Source of the DNA: Streptomyces phaeofaciens
Lineage (GTDB): Bacteria > Actinomycetota > Actinomycetes > Streptomycetales > Streptomycetaceae
Assembly: GCF_014648915.1 (NCBI RefSeq)
Contig: NZ_BMSA01000001.1
Location: 62,001-126,000 of the forward strand
DNA length: 64,000 nucleotides
Direction of reading: 5' to 3'
Shown here: positions 7,427 through 20,289 of the stretch, one piece after another
Layout of the letters: each line of letters begins with the position of its first letter
Position numbering within the stretch: position 1 is the stretch's first letter
The notes under the pieces: model-generated
What the model saw: only the letters and a program-made list of their open reading frames with translations
What the model was told of the DNA's origin: nothing
The model's database searches: none
Position numbers and translations under genes: made by a program

Positions 7427-10030
7427 TCACGCCGCCCCGAACGCCGTGAACGCCCACCCCGTGGCCCGGTGCAGGGCGTCGGGCGGCAGGGCGGCGCGGG
7501 CGTCGCGCAGCGCCTCGGCGAGAGAGAGGCCGGTGCTGAGACTCCGGTGCAGGGCCAGCATCAGCGGGACCACCGCCGCGTCGTTGACGGGAGCACTGCT
7601 CGCGATCACGCCCGCGGTGCCCAGCGGCAGCAACGCGGTGACGAGGCCGAGGAGTTCGTCGGCACCGACGGAGGCGAGCCGGGCGGTGTCGCAACTGGAC
7701 AGGATGATCCGGTACGGGCTGCGGGCGAGCCGTTCGAAGTCGTGGACGATCAGCGGGCCGTCGGCCATGCGCAGCGAGGAGAACATCGGGCTGTCGGCGC
7801 GGAACGTGCCGTGCGCCGCGATGTGCGCGAGCGCGGCCCCGTCCAGCTCCTCCAGCACCCGGGGCACCCGCGCGTCGGCGTGTTCCAGCACCGTCGGCCG
7901 CCCGTACCGGCCCGCCACCTCCGGCACCTCCGCCCCACCGGTGGCCAGCCCAGGACCCCGCACCAGGACGTGCCGTCCACCGGGCGGCGGCTCCGTCTCC
8001 CGGGCGCGCAGCCAGCCGCTCGCCGACGGCGACACGCTCACCACCCGCTCCCGCAGCGAGGGCAGCAGCGCCCAGGGCACCCGGTGCAGCCGGGCCGGCG
8101 GAACCACGATCACCGGACCGGACCCCAGCTGCCCCGCCGCCTCGCCCAGCAGCAGCTCCTCCAGCCGCCGCCCGGCCGCCTCCACCAGCGGCAGCCGGCC
8201 CTCCGCGCCCGGATGCGCCAGCCGGCGCAGCGCGGCCTGCACGTACTCGGCCTCGCGCTCCGCCTCCGCCAGCAGCCCGCCCGCGAAGCGCCGCACCTTC
8301 CCGCCCCCGCACAGCAGCACCTGCACCCGCCCGTCGAGCACGGCGAGTTCCACCAGCCGCGCCCGACCGAGCCGCTCCAGCAGCCGGCCCACGTCGAACC
8401 GGGCGCCGTCCCCGGGCACCTCCCCGCGGATGTGCAGGGTCCGGGACCGGACCTCCCGTTCCAGCCGGCGCTGCTCCCGCTCCAGGGCCGGCACCGGCCG
8501 CCCGTCCATCCGGGCGGTCTCGGCGCGGGCGGCGATCTCCCGGAAGGCCGTCATCCCGCTCAGCAGCGCCGGGTCGGCCGGCGGCCGGGTCGGCGGGGTG
8601 GACAGCGCCGTCGCCCGCCAGCGCTCGCTCCACCCCAGCAACTGCCGCGGCCCGCCCCGCTCCAGGCTCACCTGCTGGGCCAGCGCCGCCAGTTCCGCGC
8701 CCTGCGCGGTGGCCCGGGCGCGCAGCTCGGAGGCGCCCAGCGTCATCCGGTGGTCGTCCAGCACGTCGAGGCCGCGCCGGCAGGCCTCCAGCACGCCCCG
8801 ACCGGACCCGGTGGCCCGCGCCCACAGGGCCTGCGCCGCCCAGCCGGTCATCCGCGCCAGCGGCGGCCCGCTGCGCCGGCTGCGCGCGGCGACCTCCAGA
8901 TAGCGCTCGGCGTCCGCCGTCCAGTCCAGGCCCAGCGCGATCCGGCCCGCCAGCAGCCAGGCCTCCGGCGCGGCGGGCGCCCCGAACGCCGACAGCCGCT
9001 CGGCCAGCCGGGCGGCGTCCGCCACCAGCCGGCCCGAGCCCCGCCCCGTCGCGACCCGCGCCTCGATCAGCACCAGCCGGGCGTGCGTCTCCCACCAGGT
9101 GCGCCGCTGCCCGGCGAAAAGACGCTCCGCCACGGCCGCCCGGGCGATCGCCGTCCCCGGATCGCCCGCCAGCCGCGCCGCCTTCGCCGCCGCCAGCAGC
9201 AGCTCCGCCTTGCGTGTGGACTGTCCGCCGATCCCGTCCAGCACCGCGGTCGCCGCGTCCGCCTCGGCCAGCGCCTCCGGCGCCAGCCCGGCCGCCATCA
9301 GCACCTCGCAACGCCGGATGTTGAGCATGAAGGTCGGCGTGCCGAGCTTGGCGTACCGTTCCTCGGCCTCGTCGAGGAGCCGCAGCGCCGCCGGGACGTC
9401 ACCCGAGCGGAACGCGGCCAGCCCCCGGCTCTCCACCGCGTCGGCCTTGTCGTGCTCCTGGCCGGTGGTGTCCCACAGTGCCTCGGCCGCCGTGAAGTCC
9501 GCCTCGGCCCGCTCCACCGCCCCGAGCGCCAGATGCACGGTGGCCCGCAGCGTCAGGGCGCGCGCCGTCCAGATGACGTCGTCCGCCTGCCGCAGCACGG
9601 GAATCGCCCGGCGTACGTCGTCCAGGGCCTCACGGTGATGGCCGAGCACCCACCAGGAGTACGCCCGCCGGTACAGCACCCGCGCGCGGGTGTGCCCGCT
9701 CCCGCGCCGAACCCCCCGCTCGAAGGCCTCCAGGCCCTGCCGGGTGCGGCCCGCGTGGACCAGCGCCACCCCGAGCGTGGCGAGGACGTCCGCCTCGCGC
9801 TCCGCCGAGTCCGCGCGGGCCGCCAGCTCGCGGGCGCGCCGCAGATGGTCCAGGGCGATCCGCATGTCGCCCCAGTCGCGCTGCCAGATGCCGATCACCT
9901 GATGGGCGACCGAGGCGTGCAACGGCGTCGGATCGGTGTCGAGCACTCCTTCCGCCCGCGACAACGCGTCGTTGGGGGCGGCGAACACCATCGGCAGCAG
10001 TTCGAGAACCGTGTCGTTTCCCGCTGTCAC
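7427..10030 (-). CDS. TPR-CHAT domain protein (caspase-like peptidase)
   Basis: About 867 residues. The first half is helical TPR-like repeats (ARELAARADSAEREADVLAT, ALDDVRRAIPVLRQADDVIW and similar); the last 270 residues are a CHAT domain. The caspase-like dyad is intact: His740 in AHIAAHGTFRADS and Cys780 in IILSSCDTARLAS, 40 residues apart. CHAT proteins are caspase/separase-fold peptidases or scaffolds used in bacterial conflict and cell-death systems. The start is uncertain: GTG 10030 follows a TACCAT box by seven bases and could be leaderless, while GTG 10066 would add 12 residues. It diverges from a subtilisin, sigma factor and small acidic protein, suggesting one functional unit. Confidence 0.88.
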   Translation of the reverse strand: MTAGNDTVLELLPMVFAAPNDALSRAEGVLDTDPTPLHASVAHQVIGIWQRDWGDMRIALDHLRRARELAARADSAEREADVLATLGVALVHAGRTRQGLEAFERGVRRGSGHTRARVLYRRAYSWWVLGHHREALDDVRRAIPVLRQADDVIWTARALTLRATVHLALGAVERAEADFTAAEALWDTTGQEHDKADAVESRGLAAFRSGDVPAALRLLDEAEERYAKLGTPTFMLNIRRCEVLMAAGLAPEALAEADAATAVLDGIGGQSTRKAELLLAAAKAARLAGDPGTAIARAAVAERLFAGQRRTWWETHARLVLIEARVATGRGSGRLVADAARLAERLSAFGAPAAPEAWLLAGRIALGLDWTADAERYLEVAARSRRSGPPLARMTGWAAQALWARATGSGRGVLEACRRGLDVLDDHRMTLGASELRARATAQGAELAALAQQVSLERGGPRQLLGWSERWRATALSTPPTRPPADPALLSGMTAFREIAARAETARMDGRPVPALEREQRRLEREVRSRTLHIRGEVPGDGARFDVGRLLERLGRARLVELAVLDGRVQVLLCGGGKVRRFAGGLLAEAEREAEYVQAALRRLAHPGAEGRLPLVEAAGRRLEELLLGEAAGQLGSGPVIVVPPARLHRVPWALLPSLRERVVSVSPSASGWLRARETEPPPGGRHVLVRGPGLATGGAEVPEVAGRYGRPTVLEHADARVPRVLEELDGAALAHIAAHGTFRADSPMFSSLRMADGPLIVHDFERLARSPYRIILSSCDTARLASVGADELLGLVTALLPLGTAGVIASSAPVNDAAVVPLMLALHRSLSTGLSLAEALRDARAALPPDALHRATGWAFTAFGAA

Positions 10031-10292
10031 TCCACGGATGGTAGTGCTCCGGCTTGCACGCCACACCCGTTCGGCACCGTATCCACCGGTATCAATTGGA
10101 CATCATGTCAATGTACTTGGCGCCGCGCGCACGGCCCGCGCGCCCGGCGCCAGGGAACCAGGAGGGGCGCGCGTCCATGGATGTGCTCCTGATGTCCGCA
10201 ACCGCACCCCCCGTCCCGACCGTCGCACCTGCTGTATCAGACGACAGACTCCGGTCTCTGACTGACGACATAGGCTCAGGGGAGGACACGCC

Positions 10293-11705
10293 ATGGCACC
10301 ACAGCGATTCCACGAGCAGTTCGACCAGATCCAACGCACACTGCCCGACGTCCCGTTGGCGATGGGGCCGGACGACTCCGCCGAGTTCATCTACGAGAAG
10401 GGCGTCGTCCTCGCCCGCGACGGCGAGGAGGCACAGGTCGTCGAGGACACCGTCCGCACCCACTTCACCGCGGCCGCCGGCCTGGTCCCCGACCACGTGC
10501 GCCGCGCGGGACCGCGGACCAACCGCTCGGGCATCACCCGCATCCAGGTCGGCGACCCCGGCCAGGGCGGCCGCACCGGGGACCACGCCGTCGCGGGCGC
10601 CCTGCGCGCCCTGCGCGAGGCGGAGGGCCGCACCGGACGCCGGCTGGTCAGCCGCAACCACGTGGTGTCGATCTCGGTCAACGCCTGCCCCGGCGACGAG
10701 CCCGTCCCCGTCCCGCTCACCGAGCCGCTCAACCCCTCCCCGTCGGAGGGCGCCCACGACCCGGACGGCGCCGTCGGCGTCCTCGTCGTCGACACCGGCC
10801 TGATGCACGACCACCGCTCCTTCCCGCTGCTCGCCCACACCGGCGGCGACCTCCAGATGCGGGAGACGGACGAGGACGGCGTCCTCCAGCAGTACGTCGG
10901 CCACGGCACGTTCATCGCCGGGCTGCTCGCGGCCGTCGCGCCCAACACCGACATCACCGTGCGCGGCACCCTGAACGACGCCGGCGCGATCCTGGAGGAC
11001 GCCTTCGGGGAAAGGCTCTTCGACGCCGTGGAGGAGGGCGGCTGGCCCGACATCCTCAGTCTCTCCGCCGGCACCTCCAACGGCCGGGTCGACGGCCTCC
11101 TCGGCCTCGACGCCTTCATGCGCGCGCTCCGGGACCAGCGCACCCTGCTGGTCGCCGCCGCCGGCAACAACGCCAGCGCCACCCCGTTCTGGCCCGCCGC
11201 CTACACGTCCCTGCCGGACTACGCCGACGCGGTCCTGTCCGTCGGCGCGCTGCGCGGCGACGGCGAGTTCGGCGCCTGCTTCAGCAACCACGGCCCCTGG
11301 GTGCGGGTCTACGCCCCCGGCGAGCGCCTCACCAGCGCCCTCACCGGCTTCGACGCCCCCGTCCCGTACGTCTACCAGCACTCCACCTACGACGCCTGCC
11401 GCTACGGCTTCGGCTACGCCTGCACCTGCCGCTCGCCGCGCCACAGCGGCGTCCTGAGCGACGGTTCCGGCAAGCCGGACCAGGTGATGTTCGAGGGGTT
11501 CGCGTCCTGGAGCGGCACGTCCTTCGCGACGCCCGTGGTGGCCGGACTCGTCGCCGCCCACATGACCGCCCACAAGGAGAGCGACCCGCGTGCCGCGGCC
11601 CGTCAGCTCCTCGCCGGGAACACGGAGTTCGCCGAGGTGCGCGGGGCGCATGTGCCGGCGCTGCTGCCCGCCACCTGGCGTCCGGTCCCGGTCGGTCCGG
11701 CATGA
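10293..11705 (+). CDS. Cytoplasmic S8 (subtilisin-like) serine peptidase
   Basis: A 470-residue subtilase with a complete triad: Asp167 in VGVLVVDTGL, His204 in YVGHGTFIAG and Ser410 in SGTSFATPVVAG, with oxyanion Asn in AAAGNN (about 292). A strong AGGGGAGG sits before ATG 10293. There is no signal peptide; the first 150 residues could be a regulatory or pro-domain. A cysteine cluster (DACRYGFGYACTCR, residues 368-380) just before the catalytic Ser is unusual and could be a metal or redox switch. It heads a likely operon with a sigma factor and a small protein, and diverges from a TPR-CHAT protein. It could process one of these neighbours, but that is inference. Confidence 0.93.
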   Translation: MAPQRFHEQFDQIQRTLPDVPLAMGPDDSAEFIYEKGVVLARDGEEAQVVEDTVRTHFTAAAGLVPDHVRRAGPRTNRSGITRIQVGDPGQGGRTGDHAVAGALRALREAEGRTGRRLVSRNHVVSISVNACPGDEPVPVPLTEPLNPSPSEGAHDPDGAVGVLVVDTGLMHDHRSFPLLAHTGGDLQMRETDEDGVLQQYVGHGTFIAGLLAAVAPNTDITVRGTLNDAGAILEDAFGERLFDAVEEGGWPDILSLSAGTSNGRVDGLLGLDAFMRALRDQRTLLVAAAGNNASATPFWPAAYTSLPDYADAVLSVGALRGDGEFGACFSNHGPWVRVYAPGERLTSALTGFDAPVPYVYQHSTYDACRYGFGYACTCRSPRHSGVLSDGSGKPDQVMFEGFASWSGTSFATPVVAGLVAAHMTAHKESDPRAAARQLLAGNTEFAEVRGAHVPALLPATWRPVPVGPA

Positions 11706-11861
11706 GCGGTCCGGCATGAATCCCGGCACCTGTCCCGGCACCTCTCACGGCCCGAGTGCCGTCGCGCGTCCGGGTTCTCGTCCCGGTGCGAGGACGCCAT
11801 GAGGTCCGAACGAGCCCCCGTCACGGCGTACGATGACAGGCCGTACACGAGGGGTGGGGCC

Positions 11862-12437
11862 GTGGACCGTAGTGATGTCGGCGCGCTCGTCCAGTCCGCC
11901 GTCGACGGTGACACGGCGGCCTGGAAGGCGCTGGTGGAAGGGCTGAGCCCGCTGGTGTGGTCGGTGGTGCGCTCCCACCGGCTCTCGGACGCCGACGGGA
12001 GCGAGGTGTACCAGACCGTCTGGTTCCGCTTCGCCCAGCACCTGGGCCGGATCCGGGAGCCGGACAAGGCGGGTTCCTGGCTCGCGATCACCGCGCGCAA
12101 CGAGTGCCTGAAAGTGATCAAGAGCTTACGACGGCTCACCCCGACGGACGATCCCCAGCTGCTCGACCGCGCCAGCGAGGACCGGACCCCGGAGGAGTCG
12201 GTACTGGACTCGGAGGAGGCGGCCGCCCAGAGCGAGCGCGTCCGCTTCCTCTGGCAGGAGTTCGAGGCGCTCGGCGACCGCTGCCGGCAACTGCTGCGGG
12301 TGCTGATCGCCTCACCGCCGCCCAGCTATCAGGAGGTCTCGGCCGCCCTGGGCATCGCGGTGGGCAGCATCGGACCGATGCGCCAGCGATGCCTGCGCCG
12401 CCTGCGGGCCCGACTCGACGCACGGGGAGCACTGTGA
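11862..12437 (+). CDS. ECF-type RNA polymerase sigma factor
   Basis: A small sigma-70 family protein of 191 residues with region 2 (VWSVVRSHRLSDADGSEVYQ, then DKAGSWLAITARNE) and region 4 (SYQEVSAALGIAVGSIGPMR followed by an RCLRRLRARL helix). GTG 11862 was chosen because GAGGGG lies seven bases upstream; ATG 11799 would add 21 residues. Its stop overlaps the next gene's GTG (GTGA). No conventional zinc anti-sigma gene is adjacent; the coupled acidic protein occupies that slot. The position between a subtilisin and a divergent CHAT protein suggests that proteolysis may control or be controlled by it. Confidence 0.92.
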   Translation: MDRSDVGALVQSAVDGDTAAWKALVEGLSPLVWSVVRSHRLSDADGSEVYQTVWFRFAQHLGRIREPDKAGSWLAITARNECLKVIKSLRRLTPTDDPQLLDRASEDRTPEESVLDSEEAAAQSERVRFLWQEFEALGDRCRQLLRVLIASPPPSYQEVSAALGIAVGSIGPMRQRCLRRLRARLDARGAL

Positions 12438-12964
12438 ACGGCATGGACGACAACGGCCACGGCAACGACGACGGCCACGGCAACGGCAACGACGACGGCA
12501 TCTCCGTCGAGGGCGCCTTCGACGACGAGGAGTTCGACCTCGGCAGCCTGGAGGAGGAGCTGCGGCAGGCCGCCGCCATCCTGGACCCGGTCCCGGCCGA
12601 ACTGCGCCGGTCCGCCGTCGAGGCCTACGCGCTGCACGACCTGGACGCCCGGATCGCCGAGCTGACCTTCGACTCGCTGACCGACGCCATCCCGGTCAGG
12701 GGAGCGGGGGACGTGGCGCGGATGCTGACCTTCCACACCGGCGACCTCACCGTCGACGTGGAGGTGACCGAAGACGGACTGATGGGCCAGCTGCTGCCCC
12801 CGCAGTCCGCCTCGATCGAGGTACTGCACGGCCCACGGGCCGGTGCCGCGCTCACCGCCGACGCCATGGGCCGCTTCGCCTGCGACACCCTGCCCGGCGG
12901 CCCGTTCGCCCTGCGCCTGCGGACCGGCGCGGAGGTGGTCGTCACCGAGTGGCTGCGCGCCTGA
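12434..12964 (+). CDS. Small acidic protein coupled to the sigma factor, function unknown
   Basis: 176 residues from GTG 12434, overlapping the sigma-factor stop. The N-terminus is a low-complexity Gly/His/Asn/Asp stretch (GHGNDDGHGNGNDDG). A helical, acidic middle follows (DLGSLEEELRQAAAILDPVP, then HDLDARIAELTFDSL). The last 90 residues look like beta strands with turns (LTVDVEVTEDGLMGQLLPPQ, ending in VVVTEWLRA). No transmembrane segment and no zinc HxxxCxxC anti-sigma motif are present. Its place in the operon suits a sigma partner, a substrate of the S8 or CHAT protein, or a metal-binding adaptor, but nothing in the sequence proves any of these. Confidence 0.8.
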   Translation: MNGMDDNGHGNDDGHGNGNDDGISVEGAFDDEEFDLGSLEEELRQAAAILDPVPAELRRSAVEAYALHDLDARIAELTFDSLTDAIPVRGAGDVARMLTFHTGDLTVDVEVTEDGLMGQLLPPQSASIEVLHGPRAGAALTADAMGRFACDTLPGGPFALRLRTGAEVVVTEWLRA

Positions 12965-12983
12965 GCGCCCTGGACCGGGCGGC

Positions 12984-13778
12984 TCAGGAAACGGCGTCCA
13001 CCAGGGACGCCAGCGCCCCGGCGAGCGCGGTCAGCCCCGGGCCCGCCGGGCCGCCCGGCTCGCTCATGTAGGTGTCCCGGCGGATCTCCACCATCAGCGC
13101 GGACACCCGCAAATCCGACCCGTAGTACTCCAGCGGTACGTACGCTCCGGCGAACGGGCTGTCCAGTCCCGTCTCCCCGATCCCCTCGAACGCCGTGCGC
13201 GCCGCGGTGAGCAGCTCCGGCGGGGTGTGGAAGGAGTCCGTGCCCAGGCAGACCGGCGGCCGCGGCCCCGCCCCGTGCAGCTCGTAGGGCAGCGGTGCGG
13301 CCGGGTAGGAGTGCACGTCGACGACGACGGCCCGCCCGACGGCCGCCAGCCGGTCGGCCACGGCGTCCGTCATGGCCCGCGCGTACGGCCGGAAGTACCG
13401 CTCGACCAGCGGCTCGGGGTCGAAGTCGTCCGGCCGCAGCACCTCCCGGTGCGTGGTCCGCGTGTACACGGCGCCCATCCCGACGGCCCGCATCTCCTCC
13501 CGCTCGTCCGGGAACCGCTCCGGGTCGACGACCAGCCGTGACAGCCGGTTGACGAACCGCCAGGGCGCCGCGCCGGCCAGCCGGGCCGCCTCCCCGGCGA
13601 TCCGCGCGGTGTGCGAGTCCGTGATGTGGTCCAGCTCCCGCTCCAGCGCCGCGTCCTCCAGTACGATCCCGCTCCGTACCGCGTCCGGTATCTCCCGCGC
13701 CGAGTGCGGCACATGCAGGATCACGGGCGAGCCGGCGGCGCCGGGCAGGAAGTCGAAGGACGGTGCGGCAGGGGTCAT
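12984..13778 (-). CDS. N-formylglutamate amidohydrolase family protein
   Basis: 264 residues with the family's conserved blocks: ILHVPHSAREIP near the start, LVVDPERFPDE at about residue 85, and VVVDVHSYP in the middle. These contain the His/Glu/Asp residues expected to bind zinc in this aminoacylase-like fold. Characterised members hydrolyse N-formyl-L-glutamate to formate and glutamate in histidine breakdown. No hut gene is nearby, so the true substrate may be another N-acyl amino acid. It starts at ATG 13778 with a GGGAG site upstream and stands alone, facing the acidic-protein gene and separated from isocitrate dehydrogenase by a strong hairpin. Confidence 0.88.
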   Translation of the reverse strand: MTPAAPSFDFLPGAAGSPVILHVPHSAREIPDAVRSGIVLEDAALERELDHITDSHTARIAGEAARLAGAAPWRFVNRLSRLVVDPERFPDEREEMRAVGMGAVYTRTTHREVLRPDDFDPEPLVERYFRPYARAMTDAVADRLAAVGRAVVVDVHSYPAAPLPYELHGAGPRPPVCLGTDSFHTPPELLTAARTAFEGIGETGLDSPFAGAYVPLEYYGSDLRVSALMVEIRRDTYMSEPGGPAGPGLTALAGALASLVDAVS

Positions 13779-13825
13779 GAGGCTGCTCCCGGGGCGTTCT
13801 CGGTGATGCGGTGCATGGTGAACGA

Positions 13826-13860
13826 CTTCGCCCCGGCCGGTCGTGCCGGTCGGGGCGAAG
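13826..13860. terminator. Strong hairpin downstream of icd
   Basis: A 15-pair stem with a single G-T pair and a five-base TCGTG loop lies 16 bases past the isocitrate dehydrogenase stop on the minus strand, before the next minus-strand gene. It is the likely icd terminator. Confidence 0.75.
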
Positions 13861-13876
13861 CGCGGTGCGGGGTGCG

Positions 13877-18956
<5,080 letters not shown>

Positions 18957-19185
18957 CGGCCACCTCCGGGACGTCGATCCGCGGCGGACCGGGCCGCCGT
19001 CGGCCGGATGTGAAGACTCGTCACGTTGTCACCTGCTTGTTTGCGGGATGTGCGGTCGCCCCGTACGAGAACGGGCGCGACCGTTCATCCTGCCGTATCC
19101 GGCACGGCAGTTCGTACCGGGCGGCCCCCGTGGGCGGATGTTCTCGGCCGGAGCGCGGGCGCCCGGCGGCCGTCCCTCGCGCCGC

Positions 19186-20217
19186 TCAGATCACCTTCAG
19201 CCGCACCAGAGCCCCCAGCGTCAACGCCCCTGGCAGCAACGGCAGCCAGACGGTGATGACCCGGAACGTGAGCACCACGGCCGTCGCCGGCGCCACCGGG
19301 CCGCCCGCCGCCACCAGGGCCACCACCAGGGCCGCCTCCACCGAGCCGATGCCGCCCGGGGTGGGTACGAGGGCGACCGCCACCGTCGCCGCCAGATACG
19401 CGACCGCCATGTGCGCCACCGGCACCGGCAGCCCGAGCGCCAGCCCCACCGTGGCCAGGCCGGCCGCCTGAAGCACCGGGAACGCCAGCGAACCGCCCCA
19501 CAGGGCCAGCGCCCGGGCCGGCCGGGTGTGCACCGAACGCGCCTCGCCGAGCGCGGTCCGCAGGAACGCGCACACCGCCTGCCGCAGCCGCCGGACCGAC
19601 GCCAGCGCGAGAACCACCAGGAGCACCACCGCCGCCACGGCGCCCAGCAGCGGGCCCCACGCCGCGTCCGGCAGCAGGGAACCGAGCCGCAGCGCGTCGG
19701 GGAACACCAGCAGCAGCACCGCCAGCAGACCGACCCGGGTCACCCCCTCCGCCAGCAGATACAGGGCGAGAGCCGCCGAGGAACGGGCCAGCGGCACCCC
19801 GCACACCGTCATGAACCGCAGATTGACGGCGCTCGCGCCCAGCCCGGTCGGCAGCAGATGGTTGGCGGCGCCCGCCGCGAACTGCGTGGCCAGCAGCCGC
19901 AGCCGGGGCAGCCGCTGGACCACGGCACCCTGCCGGGTGACGGCCGCCGCCACCCACGTCAGACAGGTCATCCCGGCCGCGGCCAGCAGCCAGGGCCACT
20001 GCGCCGTGCGCAGATGACCGACGCCCTCGGCCAGCACCGAGTGGTGGCGCACCGCGACCAACGAGACCAGCAGGAGCGGGACCAGGCACAGGATCCGGCG
20101 GACGGGCAGCCGCCGGGGCGATCGGGGAGAGGGAACCGCTGTCACACTCGGAGAGGGTTTCCGCGCGGGGCCAACCACGGGTTGCGGGAGCGGGGACGGG
20201 ACATTGCGGACGGTCAT
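19186..20217 (-). CDS. Flippase-like (LPG synthase TM domain) membrane protein
   Basis: 343 residues from ATG 20217 with AAGGA about eight bases upstream. After a Pro/Arg-rich cytoplasmic start there are about eight hydrophobic segments. The motif GAANHLLPTGLGASAVNLRF and the later VALVPTPGGIGSVEAALV are the two re-entrant signatures of the lysylphosphatidylglycerol synthetase transmembrane (UPF0104/YbhN) family. The catalytic transferase domain of MprF is absent, so this is the flippase-like half only, probably handling a lipid-linked molecule. It is divergent from an ABC exporter; the 72-base gap contains the exporter's SoxR-type promoter. Confidence 0.9.
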   Translation of the reverse strand: MTVRNVPSPLPQPVVGPARKPSPSVTAVPSPRSPRRLPVRRILCLVPLLLVSLVAVRHHSVLAEGVGHLRTAQWPWLLAAAGMTCLTWVAAAVTRQGAVVQRLPRLRLLATQFAAGAANHLLPTGLGASAVNLRFMTVCGVPLARSSAALALYLLAEGVTRVGLLAVLLLVFPDALRLGSLLPDAAWGPLLGAVAAVVLLVVLALASVRRLRQAVCAFLRTALGEARSVHTRPARALALWGGSLAFPVLQAAGLATVGLALGLPVPVAHMAVAYLAATVAVALVPTPGGIGSVEAALVVALVAAGGPVAPATAVVLTFRVITVWLPLLPGALTLGALVRLKVI

Positions 20218-20251
20218 CGGATCCTTCGGACGGGGGGATGTCGGGCCGGCC

Positions 20252-20282
20252 TTGACCTCAACGTTGCTCGAGGTTCTAGGTT
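20252..20282 (+). promoter_or_regulatory. SoxR-type promoter of the ABC exporter
   Basis: TTGACC (20252-20257) and TAGGTT (20277-20282) are separated by an over-long 19-base spacer holding the dyad CCTCAACGTTGCTCGAGG (20256-20273). This is the architecture of MerR/SoxR-activated promoters, and the dyad matches the SoxR box CCTCAAg..cTTGAGG closely. Transcription would begin at or beside the A of ATG 20290, giving a leaderless mRNA. Confidence 0.8.
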
Positions 20283-20289
20283 CGCTGCC

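Noticed and set aside
10177..10803. An ATG with AGGAGG upstream, just before the subtilisin gene.
   Set aside because: Its frame runs through the protease gene out of phase and has the composition of a shadow. It has no stop of its own before the real start.
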